DNA of 64,000 nucleotides from JBNRMR01 sp050942895 (GCA_050942895.1 JBMNOE010000004.1:1-64000), one strand, 5' to 3'; numbered from the stretch's first letter, positions 7,282 through 17,700 are shown. Notes: generated by a model not told the origin, from the letters alone. Numbers and translations are program-made.

Positions 7282-8001
7282 ATGAACACCGATCTACAAA
7301 AACTATATGCAAAAGAAATAGAGGAGCTGGCCGCCACAGCCAGGCTCACCGACGCCAAGGGTTTCGTGACCAGCCAGGGAGGGAATCTCTCCTACCGGGT
7401 GGCGGAGGACGTGGTTTTGATCACCCCCACGAAGGTGGCGAAGCGCTCAGTAAAGTTTGAGGATGTCTGCATAGTGAACATGAAGGGCGAGGTGCTCCAC
7501 GCCGCACCGGGCAGGAAGCCCACGGGCGAATGGCCCTTCCACATCCGCATTTTGCAGAAGCGCCCGGACATAAAGGCGGTGCTGCACGCACATCCCCCTG
7601 TTTTGACGGGCTTTGCCATCACCGGGCAGGATCATATGCAAAGGGCGTATCTGCCCGAGCCGATAATCGAGGTGGGGCCGATGATGATGGTGCCCTACGA
7701 CGTGCCCCTTTCCGACGGCCTCGCAGAAAAGTTTGATGATTTCATCGAGTATTCAAACGGCTTTTTAATGGAAAACCACGGCGTTTTGATGTGCTCCTAT
7801 GAGGGTATCGGCAGAGCGCTGGAGCTGTTGGAGATGATGGAAGCTGCCGCCCAGTCGTTGCTGGTGGCGGTGCAGCTTGGGTCTGCCCAGGAGCTTTCCC
7901 GGGAGGAAATAAAGAATCTGGATGAGGTTATTAAAATCCGCGGGTTGCACATGCCGGGGTTGCCCGGCAAGGTCAGCTCCCTGCTGGACATTTATAAATG
8001 A
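7282..8001 (+). CDS. Class II aldolase/adducin family protein
   Basis: A 239-residue zinc-dependent aldolase or epimerase of the fuculose-1-phosphate aldolase/ribulose-5-phosphate epimerase superfamily. Visible features are SQGGNLSYRV near the N-terminus (phosphate site), the metal ligands HAHPP, and the downstream ENHGVL motif carrying the third histidine. The substrate cannot be told from sequence; a phosphorylated deoxy- or keto-sugar is likely. Ribosome site AGGAGG. The PHP gene follows after 21 bp, so the two probably act in one sugar-phosphate pathway. Confidence 0.88.
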   Translation: MNTDLQKLYAKEIEELAATARLTDAKGFVTSQGGNLSYRVAEDVVLITPTKVAKRSVKFEDVCIVNMKGEVLHAAPGRKPTGEWPFHIRILQKRPDIKAVLHAHPPVLTGFAITGQDHMQRAYLPEPIIEVGPMMMVPYDVPLSDGLAEKFDDFIEYSNGFLMENHGVLMCSYEGIGRALELLEMMEAAAQSLLVAVQLGSAQELSREEIKNLDEVIKIRGLHMPGLPGKVSSLLDIYK

Positions 8002-8022
8002 TGCAGAAAAAAGCAGGAAAAA

Positions 8023-8679
8023 ATGATTAAAATTGAGACGCACTGCCACAGCAAGCCCGCCAGCAGATGCAGCAAAATCAAAGTGGCGGCCCTGGTCGAT
8101 GGCCTTAAAGCCAAGGGCTATGCCGCCGCTGTTTTGACAAATCACTACTACGGCGATGATCTTAGGTCTCCGCAAAAGATATTTGACGAAATGCTATTTG
8201 ATTATCAGCAGATGGCTGATTTGGGAAATGAAGCGGGATTGAGGGTGTTCTTCGGCGTGGAGCTGCGTTTTGTGGGCAGCAATAACGACTATCTGCTCTA
8301 CGGAATGACCCCCGATGAGCTGAAGGATATGGGGCCGGTGTATGATCTGGGGCTGGAGGGCTTCCATAAGGAAAAGCCGCCCCATGTGTTGATATACCAG
8401 GCACATCCATTCCGCGATAGGATGACCCGGGCAGAGCCTTCGCTTCTGGATGGCGTGGAGGTTCACAACGGCCATCCGGGGCATGATTCCCGAAACGAGC
8501 TGGCCCTTGCCTGGGCCAAGGAGACCGGCAGGCTGATGATAAGCGGCTCGGACACTCACTTTGAGGCGGGCATGGGTACGGGCGGCGTTCGTCTTGCGAT
8601 GATGCCGCGAAGCGAAAGAGAGCTGGCCGCAATGCTCAGGCAGATAAATGAAGATGATCTTTTAATTAAATCTGAATAA
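8023..8679 (+). CDS. PHP-domain metal-dependent phosphoesterase
   Basis: A 218-residue PHP-domain protein. The N-terminal motif ETHCHSKPAS supplies the first metal ligands, GVELRF carries the next acidic ligand, YQAHPFRD a further His, and GSDTHFEAG the C-terminal Asp-x-His ligands. PHP proteins of this size are usually stand-alone phosphoesterases acting on small phosphates, some on histidinol phosphate. Gene context with an aldolase and a sugar-binding-type ASRT protein suggests a sugar phosphate. A terminator follows. Confidence 0.82.
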   Translation: MIKIETHCHSKPASRCSKIKVAALVDGLKAKGYAAAVLTNHYYGDDLRSPQKIFDEMLFDYQQMADLGNEAGLRVFFGVELRFVGSNNDYLLYGMTPDELKDMGPVYDLGLEGFHKEKPPHVLIYQAHPFRDRMTRAEPSLLDGVEVHNGHPGHDSRNELALAWAKETGRLMISGSDTHFEAGMGTGGVRLAMMPRSERELAAMLRQINEDDLLIKSE

Positions 8680-8712
8680 ATGCCAAGAAATAAACGCTAA
8701 AATAAGTTTTGA

Positions 8713-8750
8713 TGCCGCTGTGGGAAGATATTTTCCGCGGCGGCTTTTTT
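8713..8750 (+). terminator. Terminator after the PHP gene
   Basis: GCCGC...GCGGC stem extended by a partly paired GGGAA/TTTTCC stretch, then a T-rich tail. It begins about 33 bases past the stop. Confidence 0.65.
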
Positions 8751-9138
8751 CTGTTTTTATTTGATCAAGGAGCCGCTTTAATATACGGTTGTTCAATTGA
8801 ATGCCGCTATATAAAAACAAATTCACTTTATTAAATGAACGTTTGAATAAATGGAGAATACAGCGAAAAAACGGCGTTGTTGAACGGGCAAAAACTTGTG
8901 AATTTAGCGGCAGTGGGGAAAATAAAAGAATAGCGAAAATACCTCTTGATTATTTTAAATGATGAGTATAAATCAGAAAACAAACCGTAAGTTAATATAT
9001 TTCATTTTGTTCAGCGCTATGGCGTTAATAAATTGCTCGATGCTGCCGCAGCATTATGGCATATTTTTGCGCATCTTTAATTAGCATTTATTATATATTT
9101 TATATGAGGTGCTATTCACCGAACAAAGGAGAGTGCTT
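8751..9138. promoter_or_regulatory. AT-rich control region of the sugar ABC operon
   Basis: About 390 bases without a gene. A perfect inverted repeat ATGCTG-CCG-CAGCAT lies at 9040-9054. A possible promoter TTGCGC, 18 bp, TTATAT spans 9068-9097, and a palindrome TTCAATTGAA occurs near 8792. The inverted repeat just upstream of the promoter could be an operator for the sugar transport operon. Confidence 0.4.
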
Positions 9139-10092
9139 ATGACCGCATCAACCAACGCCAAAACCGTGCCAAGACCCAAGAGCAGGGTTTCAAGGCTGCT
9201 TTGGGATATTTGGAATACCCGTTATCTGCAGCTGATGATAATTCCCGGCTTAATTTATTTCATAATATTTAAATACATTCCAATATATGGGGTGACAATA
9301 GCCTTTAAGGACTACAAGGTTGTCCGGGGAATAGCGGGCAGTCCCTGGGTAGGCTTTAAACATTTTTTGACGTTTTTTAACGGTCCATATTTTGTAAGGC
9401 TCGTTAGAAACACACTGCTTTTAAACGTATACAGCCTTGTTTTTACTTTTCCTCTGCCGGTGATTTTCGCCCTTTTGCTTAACGAAGTGCGGCCGCTGAT
9501 ATTCAAAAAATTCGTGCAAACTGTAAGCTACCTGCCCCACTTCATATCCCTGGCGGCGGTCATAGGCATGCTGGTCATGTTTGTTTCCCCGGGAACGGGA
9601 ATCGTGAACAAGATAATGACTGCCCTTGGCGGCGATGTCATTTACTTCATGGCTGAGCCCCGCTGGTTCAGGTCTTTGTATGTTATCAGCGGAGTGTGGA
9701 TAGGCCTTGGCTGGAGCGCCATCATTTACATTGCCGCCCTTGCGGGTGTGGATGTGGAGCTGTACGAGGCCGCCAGCATAGACGGCGCCACCAGGGTGAA
9801 GCTGATGTGGCATGTCTCACTGCCTTCCATAAAGAACACGGTCGTGGTTATGCTGATACTGAGAATCGGCCAGATGATGTCCCTTGGGGCTGAGAAGGTG
9901 CTCCTCATGTACAATGAGCTGACCTTCGACACGGCGGATGTCATCAGCACATTCGTATATAGGCGCGGCCTGCAATACGCCGAATACAGCTTCTCGACAG
10001 CCGTTGATGTGTTCAACTCAATAATAAATATAATTCTGCTTGTCACCGCTAACTCTCTTTCAAGAAAGTATGCCGACAGCAGTCTTTGGTAA
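9139..10092 (+). CDS. Sugar ABC transporter permease (LplB/YtcP-type), first subunit
   Basis: A 317-residue permease of the carbohydrate uptake class 1 family that pairs with YesM/YesN-regulated binding proteins. It has six or so membrane segments, the N-terminal signature YFIIFKYIPIYGVTIAFKDY, and the ATPase-contact EAA loop ELYEAASIDGATRVKLMWHV. The start is ATG 9139 behind AGGAGAG; an upstream GTG at 9109 has no such site. It is the first gene of a three-gene operon with the second permease and the binding lipoprotein. No ATPase gene is present, as is usual where one shared MsmK-type ATPase serves several transporters. Confidence 0.93.
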   Translation: MTASTNAKTVPRPKSRVSRLLWDIWNTRYLQLMIIPGLIYFIIFKYIPIYGVTIAFKDYKVVRGIAGSPWVGFKHFLTFFNGPYFVRLVRNTLLLNVYSLVFTFPLPVIFALLLNEVRPLIFKKFVQTVSYLPHFISLAAVIGMLVMFVSPGTGIVNKIMTALGGDVIYFMAEPRWFRSLYVISGVWIGLGWSAIIYIAALAGVDVELYEAASIDGATRVKLMWHVSLPSIKNTVVVMLILRIGQMMSLGAEKVLLMYNELTFDTADVISTFVYRRGLQYAEYSFSTAVDVFNSIINIILLVTANSLSRKYADSSLW

Positions 10093-10106
10093 GGGGGGCC
10101 TGTTCA

Positions 10107-11003
10107 ATGATAAGAGATAATTCTTTTTCTTCAAAGGTGCTGGATTTCATCGTCTACACGGTGATGATATTGGTGCTGGCCGTCACCCTTTACCCGGTGC
10201 TGTACGTCTTGGCGTCCTCTTTTTCAAGCTCATCCGCCAACGACAGGGGCCTTGTCACGATTTACCCCATAGGCTTCAATGTTGATGCCTACAGGGGCAT
10301 ATTTTCACAGCCCACAATCGTCCGCTCCTTCCGCAACTCGGTCATAATCACCGCTGCAGGAACGACCATAAACATGTTTTTCACCACCACCTATGCATAT
10401 GCTCTTTCCAGAAGGAAGCTGGCCCTTAGGGGGTTATACACTGTCGCTGCCATGATACCCATGTACTTCAGCGGCGGGCTGATTCCCACATTCCTGCTGG
10501 TGACAAACACGCTAGATCTTTTTGACACATGGTGGGCGCTGATACTTCCCATAGCGATAAACACCACCAATATGATAATCATGCGTTCGTTCTTCATAAG
10601 CCTGCCGGTGGAACTGGAGGAATCGGCCTATTTGGACGGCGCAAACGACCTTGTCATATTCTACAGGATAATGCTGCCCCTTTCAAAGGCGTCGCTGTTC
10701 ACAATCGGCCTTTATTATCTGGTGGGCCACTGGAACTCTTGGTTCTCCGCAATGATATACCTGAACACGCAGGCCAAGATGCCTTTGCAGATAATACTAA
10801 GGCAAATCGTCCTCCTGTCATCCTCCCTTGAGCAGGCGGCCCTGGAGGGCGAAGTAATAAGCGGAAGCTCCATGTATTTCACCAACTACATCGCTGTAAA
10901 ATATGCGACGCTGGTGTTCTCGATGGCGCCGATGCTGATGATATACCCCTTCGTGCAGAAGTTCTTCGTGAAGGGCGTTATGATAGGCTCCTTAAAGGGC
11001 TAA
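10107..11003 (+). CDS. Sugar ABC transporter permease (LplC/YtcP-type), second subunit
   Basis: A 298-residue inner-membrane permease, the heterodimer partner of the preceding gene. Its features are the N-terminal TLYPVLYVLASSFSS, several membrane spans, and the EAA loop PVELEESAYLDGANDLVIFY. The family ending MIGSLKG is intact. The ATG at 10107 follows AAGGGGGG and is preferred over the upstream TTG at 10086. It starts 14 bases after the stop of the first permease, so the two are coupled. Confidence 0.93.
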   Translation: MIRDNSFSSKVLDFIVYTVMILVLAVTLYPVLYVLASSFSSSSANDRGLVTIYPIGFNVDAYRGIFSQPTIVRSFRNSVIITAAGTTINMFFTTTYAYALSRRKLALRGLYTVAAMIPMYFSGGLIPTFLLVTNTLDLFDTWWALILPIAINTTNMIIMRSFFISLPVELEESAYLDGANDLVIFYRIMLPLSKASLFTIGLYYLVGHWNSWFSAMIYLNTQAKMPLQIILRQIVLLSSSLEQAALEGEVISGSSMYFTNYIAVKYATLVFSMAPMLMIYPFVQKFFVKGVMIGSLKG

Positions 11004-11070
11004 AAACCGGCATGCCGCATGTGATGGATTCATATGCGTAATGAATAAAAAACAGAAAGAAGGCGTTAAT

Positions 11071-12684
11071 TTGACCAGAAAAAACAAGCTCATCAGTTTA
11101 ATTCTCGCATCCGTGATGCTGTTGGCGCTGCTGCTTTCGGGCTGCCAGCTTGCCACCCAGGGAGGTTCAGGCGCAACCGCTGCACCCGCTCCGGACGCCG
11201 ATAGCGACAAGTATGCAGATGAGGTAGTGATCGATGCCCTCAGGCGCAGCGACGACGTCAAGGACATGATACAGACCTTAGCAGACGATATGTGGAAAGA
11301 GAAGTTCAACATGAAGGTGAACATAGACTATGTCAGCAGCAGCGACATGGCCACCAAGATCACCACTCTCTTTGCCTCCGGCAGAGAACCGGACTTCTTC
11401 TGGAACGTCAGGCCCGCATGGGGCAGCGATGAGTGGACCCATGCCGGATATTTCCGCGGCTTCACCTATGACGAGCTTCTGGAGCACCTGCCTGTGCTGG
11501 AAACTCTGTGGGATTGGCAGAGCGAGGATGCATGGGAATATGTTTGGAACTATCTTGTCTGGAGCGATGGCAAGGTGTACACAATACCCAACGCCCGTGA
11601 CTCCGCCGGTAACATGACATGGGTTTACCGTCAGGACGCCTTTGACAAGATCGGCCAGGAAACATTCCCCGAAACGCCGGATGAATTCATGGATGTTCTA
11701 AAGCGCATCAAAACGGAACTGAACATCACGCCTTTGGTGGACAGGAACACAAACAGCGGCCTGTTCGTCATTTCAAAATGGGCTCAGTTCTGGGGCCTGC
11801 CGGATATGCTCCCCGATATGCCCTGCTTTGAGAACCCCGTCACCGGCAAGATGTACTACTATGTCTTTGCTGACGAGGACTATAGGGAAGTGCTTAAGTT
11901 CACAGCCGATCTTTACAAGGACGGCCTGCTGTGGAACGAGTATATAACCGCCACGACAGAGCAGGTGAAAGCCTATATCGCAGAGGGCAACAGAGCGCTG
12001 CTGTTTGGCTATCCTGAATCTGTGCCTACCTACAACAAGGAGCAGGTTGACGCAGTTCCAGATGTCAACTATCAGTGGACCACCACATTCCCCTCAGTCG
12101 ATACCAGCAAGAGGCAGATAAAGAAGGACAACTATCATCTGGCTGACCTTAGAGCCTTTGCATATTCCGCCACCGATGAGCAGGTTGAAAGAATGTGCGA
12201 CTGGATCAACTGGTCGGGAACCGATGAAGGCATGACCTTCCATAGCTTCGGCGTTGAAGGCGTCACATATGATGTTATCGATGGCGTAAAGACGATAAAG
12301 GACGAGTTCACCACTCCTCTTAACCCGGGAAAGACAGATCTGGCCGTTTACCAGATCGAAAGATTCATGTGGCTGCACCCCGAATACACCGCCACATATA
12401 AGCCCGCTTTGAGCGAGTGGATCGACACGGTGTTCAACCAGGAAGGCGTTGTGTATGTGCTGCCCTCCGTCATGGCCTACACCGATGAAGAAAACCAGAG
12501 GTTCGTTGAGACAAAGACATATCTGACGGACGCTGTTAACGAGTGGCTGCTCAGGTTCGTTTCGGGCGAAAAGGATGTCTATAACGACGCCCACTGGGCA
12601 GAGTACATCGGCGTTCTTGAGAGCCTTGGCCTGCGCGACTATGAGGCGCTGAACAAGGAAGTTTACGAGCGTTCCGGCAACTGA
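11071..12684 (+). CDS. Sugar-binding lipoprotein of the ABC transporter
   Basis: An extracellular solute-binding protein (family 1) of about 537 residues. The signal peptide ends in the lipobox LLLSGC, so it is anchored to the outer face of the membrane. The long mature chain with WDWQSEDAWEYVWNY-like aromatic patches resembles LplA/YtcQ-type oligosaccharide binders. A TTG at 11071 behind AGAAAGAAGG fits better than ATG 11041, which has no ribosome site; the latter would add 10 residues. It is the last gene of the operon and is followed by a strong terminator. Confidence 0.9.
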   Translation: MTRKNKLISLILASVMLLALLLSGCQLATQGGSGATAAPAPDADSDKYADEVVIDALRRSDDVKDMIQTLADDMWKEKFNMKVNIDYVSSSDMATKITTLFASGREPDFFWNVRPAWGSDEWTHAGYFRGFTYDELLEHLPVLETLWDWQSEDAWEYVWNYLVWSDGKVYTIPNARDSAGNMTWVYRQDAFDKIGQETFPETPDEFMDVLKRIKTELNITPLVDRNTNSGLFVISKWAQFWGLPDMLPDMPCFENPVTGKMYYYVFADEDYREVLKFTADLYKDGLLWNEYITATTEQVKAYIAEGNRALLFGYPESVPTYNKEQVDAVPDVNYQWTTTFPSVDTSKRQIKKDNYHLADLRAFAYSATDEQVERMCDWINWSGTDEGMTFHSFGVEGVTYDVIDGVKTIKDEFTTPLNPGKTDLAVYQIERFMWLHPEYTATYKPALSEWIDTVFNQEGVVYVLPSVMAYTDEENQRFVETKTYLTDAVNEWLLRFVSGEKDVYNDAHWAEYIGVLESLGLRDYEALNKEVYERSGN

Positions 12685-12721
12685 TAAACTGGCAACAGCC
12701 AATAAGGTTATGGCATCAAAG

Positions 12722-12758
12722 GAGCATGGCGTAAATTCCGCGCCATGCTCTTTATGTT
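12722..12758. terminator. Terminator between convergent operons
   Basis: GAGCATGGCG / CGCCATGCTC, a 10-bp stem, followed by TTTATGTTCTTT on the plus strand. It separates the rightward sugar ABC operon from the leftward RluA gene. Confidence 0.75.
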
Positions 12759-12764
12759 CTTTGT

Positions 12765-13481
12765 CTAAATTACAAAAAGTGACCAGGGGTTTATTTTAGG
12801 AGGGGGGCATAAAACATTTATGCGCTCCTTTGTGGTTGGATGTGTGAGGCTGATTTCATTCGACCACAGGGCGATCTGCTGCCCCGGCTTGCCCCCGCCA
12901 TAGCGGCTGTCTCCCCACAGGGGGAGGCCTGCGCCCTTCATCTGCACGCGGATCTGATGGGAGCGGCCGGTCACAAGGCGCACCTTCACCAGCGTGAGGG
13001 CGCCCTCGCTGCTTTCGGCAGAGGAAATCGCTTCATAAGAAAGCTCGGCGTACTTTGCTCCCTCATCACTTTCCGGGCAGATGTGCACCATGTTCAGCTT
13101 AGGGTCTTTTTTAAGGTAATCCTTCAAAGTTTTTCCGCCTTCGCACAGACCCTGCACTACAGCCAAATATATTTTGTCCATATTGCCCAGGCGAATCTGC
13201 TGGGAAACCCTTGCGGCGGCCTTGCTTGTCCTGCAAAAGACCATGGCTCCCCCCACGGGCCTGTCCAGCCGATGAACCATACCGATATAGGCCTCGCCCG
13301 GCTTTCCATGCTTCTCCTTGATATATGCCTTTACGGCGGAAAGCAGGTCAAAATCGCCTGAGGAATCCCCCTGGACAGGCATGTTGGGTGGCTTTTCAAC
13401 GAATATCAGATGATTATCCTCATATAAAATTTTAACTTCTCTTTTAATTTCTTTTTTTGCTTTTTTTATATCTTCTGCCAT
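12765..13481 (-). CDS. RluA-family pseudouridine synthase
   Basis: Converts specific uridines in rRNA or tRNA to pseudouridine. The catalytic motif is GMVHRLDRPVGGAM, with the Asp of HRLDRPVGG as nucleophile; KIYLAVVQG and GRSHQIRVQM are further family motifs. At about 239 residues it has only the catalytic domain and no N-terminal S4 domain. The start at 13481 lies within the end of the methyltransferase gene and has AGGAAG close upstream. It is the last gene of the ileS operon. Confidence 0.9.
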   Translation of the reverse strand: MAEDIKKAKKEIKREVKILYEDNHLIFVEKPPNMPVQGDSSGDFDLLSAVKAYIKEKHGKPGEAYIGMVHRLDRPVGGAMVFCRTSKAAARVSQQIRLGNMDKIYLAVVQGLCEGGKTLKDYLKKDPKLNMVHICPESDEGAKYAELSYEAISSAESSEGALTLVKVRLVTGRSHQIRVQMKGAGLPLWGDSRYGGGKPGQQIALWSNEISLTHPTTKERINVLCPPPKINPWSLFVI

Positions 13482-14329
13482 CTTCCTGAAGCTCCGCAGG
13501 GGAGTATGATGCCCCCTGACGACACCGGTATGCCGATTTCCTCCGCCATAGCCCGGCCGCCATGGAGCGGGTACACGGTTTTTTGTATTATATTTTGAAG
13601 AACGCTGGGGGCAAGGCCGGTTGTATATGCATTTATAAGGAAGAAAAGAGGGGCGTCGCTGAGCAGCAAAGCGCAGCGCTCCACCAGCGGGTACAGCTTT
13701 TCCTCCAGCTTCCATACCTGCCCGTCCGGGCCGCGCCCGTATGAGGGAGGGTCCATTAAAATGCCGTCATATCTGTTGCCGCGGCGGATTTCCCTTTCCA
13801 CGAACTTGAGAGCATCGTCCAAAATAAACCGGACGGGGGCATTTTCAAGGCCGTTTAAGGCGCAGTTCTCCTTCGCCCAGGCTATCATTCCCTTGGCCGC
13901 GTCCACATGGCAGACATTTGCCCCGGCCTTTAAAAGGGCGCAGGTGGCCCCGCCGGTGTATGCAAAAAGGTTTAATATGCGCACGGGCTTTTCCGAATCC
14001 CTCACCAGCCCTGACATCCAGTCCCAGTTGACTGCCTGCTCAGGAAAAAGCCCTGTGTGTTTAAAGCCTGTGGGGCGAACCTTGAAGGAAAGACCGCCAT
14101 AGGAGATATTCCAGCTTTCGGGCAGCTTTTTTTTGAAGTCCCACTGGCCACCTCCGGACTGGGCGCGGCTGTAATGGGCATCAGCCCGGGGCCAAAGCTC
14201 CGGTATTTCCCGGGGCCATATCACCTGGGGATCCGGCCTGCGCAGTATAAAACTACCCCAGCGCTCCAGCTTTTCGCCGGCGCCGGTATCCAGTATCTCG
14301 TAGTCCTTCCATGAACCTGCAATATACAT
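13466..14329 (-). CDS. Class I SAM-dependent methyltransferase (RlmI/RlmK-like)
   Basis: A 287-residue Rossmann-fold methyltransferase resembling RlmI/RlmK rRNA cytosine/guanine methyltransferases without the N-terminal PUA domain. The SAM loop is LNLFAYTGGATCALLKAGA, the acidic binding residue follows in CHVDAAKGM, and the catalytic motif is LMDPPSYGRG. The position in an operon with ileS and a pseudouridine synthase fits an RNA substrate. Its start overlaps the stop of the DUF6054 gene at 14329, and its end overlaps the RluA start. Confidence 0.88.
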   Translation of the reverse strand: MYIAGSWKDYEILDTGAGEKLERWGSFILRRPDPQVIWPREIPELWPRADAHYSRAQSGGGQWDFKKKLPESWNISYGGLSFKVRPTGFKHTGLFPEQAVNWDWMSGLVRDSEKPVRILNLFAYTGGATCALLKAGANVCHVDAAKGMIAWAKENCALNGLENAPVRFILDDALKFVEREIRRGNRYDGILMDPPSYGRGPDGQVWKLEEKLYPLVERCALLLSDAPLFFLINAYTTGLAPSVLQNIIQKTVYPLHGGRAMAEEIGIPVSSGGIILPCGASGRWQKI

Positions 14330-14667
14330 CAGTAACCCATGCTCCTCATCGCCCTAGCGACGGTCTCAACGAAATCATCCTCCGCGCCCAGGGAAAAGTT
14401 AAAGAAAGCGCCGCTGCCGCCGCCCGCTCCGATGGCGCTGACATATGTTTCGTCCCTGTTCCCGGCGACTGTCAGCGTGAGACTGGCGCGGTTGCCGTTG
14501 CGGGCAAAGTATTTATCGTAGACTCTTACGGTTATCGAAGTATCGCCCACGGTGATGCGGCTGGAATCAACCAGGTTGACGCTTACGCCCGAGTCCAAAA
14601 CGGCAGAGTTCAGCCTGCTGCTGATCTGGGCGCAGTCACCATTCACTTTTATTTCAAACTTCGCCAA
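14329..14667 (-). CDS. DUF6054-like small protein
   Basis: A 112-residue protein beginning MAKFEIKVNGD, with a central SITVRVYDKYFARNGNRASLTL stretch of alternating strands and a glycine-rich GAGGGSGAFFNF segment. This matches the pattern I associate with the DUF6054 family of Firmicutes; the function is unknown. No signal peptide or membrane span. It lies 37 bases after ileS and touches the following methyltransferase gene, so it is part of the T-box-controlled operon. Confidence 0.7.
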   Translation of the reverse strand: MAKFEIKVNGDCAQISSRLNSAVLDSGVSVNLVDSSRITVGDTSITVRVYDKYFARNGNRASLTLTVAGNRDETYVSAIGAGGGSGAFFNFSLGAEDDFVETVARAMRSMGY

Positions 14668-14704
14668 ATAAGGCTCCTTTCAATCTGCAAAAACTCTGCA
14701 AAAA

Positions 14705-17700
14705 TTACCTCTTAACGGATATTTCGGCTTCCAGGCCGTTGATATCCCACTTTTTCACATAACCGCTCTGGTCGGCCGCTCCTGTGTCAAGGGAGAGGGC
14801 CATTACATCGCCCATGATCTCGCCCGCGGCTGCTTTGGCAACCGATGAAAGCTCGTCGCCCGCGCTTATGCACACCTGGATTCTGTCCATCACGTTAAAG
14901 CCGGCTTCCTTGCGCATCGTCTGGATTTTGCTCACCAGCTCCCGCACATAGCCCTCGTCTATCAGCGCAGGGCTTAGGTTGGTGTCCAGAATGACGGTCA
15001 TATCCCTGTCGGACTCGGCCATGAAGCCTGCTTTCTGGGTCTTTTCCAGCAGCAGATCATCCCTTGTGAGGCTGATGGACACGCCGCCTAACTCAAACTC
15101 AAACGCTCCCTTTTCGTCCAGAGCGTCAACCACGTCATTGCCGTCCGCTTCGCCCAGATATCGGCCTATCGCGCCCACCTGCTTGCCATATTTGGGACCG
15201 ACCGTTCTAAGCTGGGGCTTGACATTGTAGGTGGTGAAGGCTCTTGCGTCGCTGATGAAGCGCACATCCTTCACGTTCAGCTCGCCCTTGATGATGTCCA
15301 GATAACCCTCCGGCAGATCCTGCGTGCCGCTGATATACATCATCGAAAGGGGCTGGCGGTTCTTTATTGAGGCGTTGTTCCTGGCGGCTCTGCCAAGGGA
15401 AACAGCCCGGAGCACCACGTCCATATCCTTTTCAAGGGCTTCGTCGATAAGGGCGGTATCCGCCTGCGGGAAGGAGCAAAAATGGACGCTTTCAAGGGCA
15501 TTGTTGTCGATCTGGCAGACGAGGTTTCTGTACATCTGCTCGGCCATGAACGGTGTAAAGGGGGCGGTCAGCTTCGCCATTGTGACCAGAACGGTGTAAA
15601 GGGTCATGTAGGCGTTTATCTTGTCCTGCTCCATGCCGCCGGCCCAGAAGCGCTCCCTGCCGGTGCGCACATACCAGTTGGACAGCTCGTCCACGAAGTT
15701 GTTCATTGCCCTTGCGCTGTCGGTGGCATTGTATTTCTCCATGTTCTCGTCCACCTGCTTGACGAGGGTGTTCAGGCGGGAGAGCACCCATCTGTCCATC
15801 AGCCCCAATTTGCTATGGTCCAGGCTGTGCTTTGTCGCGTCAAATCTGTCGATGTTGGCGTACAGCACGAAGAAGGCATATGTGTTCCAAAGGGTACCCA
15901 TATATTTGCGCTGCGCCTCGGAGACGGCCTCGAAGGAGAACCTGGAGGGCATCCACGGCGCGCTGCCGACGTAGAAATACCAGCGGACTGCGTCGGCGCC
16001 CTGAGCGTTCAGAGCATCCCAGGGATCGATACCGTTGCCCAGATGCTTGCTCATCTTTCGGCCATCTTTGTCCGCAACAAGGCCCAGCACCAGGCAGCTT
16101 TCATATGATGATTTTTCAAAGAGCAATGTGGATATGGCCAGCATTGTGTAAAACCAACCGCGGGTCTGGTCCATGGCCTCGGATATGAACTGGGCCGGGA
16201 AATGCTTTTCGAACAACTCCTTGTTTTCAAAGGGGTAGTGCCACTGGGCGAAGGGCATGGCGCCGCTGTCATACCAACAGTCGATAACGTCCAGAACACG
16301 GCGCATCTCCCCGCCGCACTTTTCGCATTCCATCGTCAGGACGTCTACATAGGGGCGGTGCAGCTCGATGTCGTCCGGCACGCCTGAGCATCTTTCTTTC
16401 AACTCTGCTATGGAACCTATGGTGTGGAAGTGGCCGCAGCCGCATTCCCAAACGGGCAGGGGAGTGCCCCAGTAGCGGCTTCTTGAAAGGCCCCAGTCCA
16501 GCACATTTTCAACGAATTTGCCCATGCGGCCGTGCTTTATGTTGTCCGGCATCCAGTTTATTGAAAGGTTGTTTTCAACAAGCAGATCCTTCACCTTGCT
16601 CATGGCGATGAACCATGTGTCCGTGGCGTAATATATGAGGGGAGTGTCGCAGCGCCAGCAGAAGGGATAGCTATGGTCAAAGTCCTCTGTTTTAAGGGAA
16701 AGGCCGCTGCTTTTAAGATTTTCCAGTATCGGCGCATCGGCGTCCTTGACGAACATGCCCTCGATGAAGCCGGTGCCGGGGATGAAGTTCCCTTCGCCGT
16801 TTACAAGCTGCACAAAGGGAAGCTCGTATTTGCGGCCGACCCTCGCGTCATCCTCGCCGAAGGCGGGGGCGCAGTGAACTATGCCCGTGCCGTCGGTCAA
16901 TGTGACGTAATCATCGGCGACCACATACCAGCCCCGTTCATTGGTTTCTCCGGCGAAGTCAAAGAGACGCTCATAGTCCATTCCAACCAAATCGGCACCC
17001 TTGCAGACGGATTTTATTTCGTAATGCCCCTCGCCCAGGACATCGTCCAAAAGCGCCTTGGCCATTATGTAGGTTTCGTCATGGCAAAGGACTGTTGCAT
17101 AGTCCTCCTTGGCGTTGACAGTCAGCGCCACGTTTGAGGGGAGAGTCCACGGGGTGGTTGTCCAGGCAAGAAGATATGTGTTTTCCTCGCCCTTTACGGG
17201 GAATTTCACATATGCGGAGGTATCTGTGACATCCTTATAACCCTGGGCGACCTCATGGGAGGAAAGGGATGTGCCGCAGCGGGGGCAGTAAGGCACCACC
17301 TTATGGCCTTTATATAGAAGGCCCTTTTCGGATATCTTCTTCAGCGACCACCAGATGGACTCTATGTAATCATTTTCATAGGTGACATAAGGGTTTTCCA
17401 TGTCGGCCCAAAAGCCGATGCGCTCGCTCATCTTTTCCCACTGTTCCTTGTAAACCCAAACGCTTTCCTTGCACTTTTCTATGAATTTTTCAATGCCATA
17501 TGCCTCGATTTCCGTCTTGCTGTCTATGCCCAGGGCCTTTTCGACCTCCAGCTCCACCGGCAGGCCATGGGTGTCCCAGCCGGCTTTGCGAAGGACATAG
17601 CGGCCTTTCATGGTGTGGTAGCGGGGGTAGATATCTTTGAAGGCGCGGGTGATCAAGTGGCCCACATGGGGCTTGCCGTTGGCTGTGGGCGGACCATCAT

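Noticed and set aside
9040..9054. Catabolite-repression (cre) site before the sugar ABC operon
   Set aside because: The inverted repeat ATGCTG-CCG-CAGCAT does not fit the cre consensus; kept only as a possible operator of unknown partner.
12765..13715. A longer 316-residue form of the RluA-type protein
   Set aside because: The extra N-terminal 78 residues are low-complexity shadow of the upstream methyltransferase; ATG 13481 begins the recognisable domain.
15482..16108. A 208-codon open frame on the plus strand opposite ileS
   Set aside because: It lies wholly within the well-supported ileS gene, has no ribosome site and no family pattern; a frame kept open by ileS codon use.
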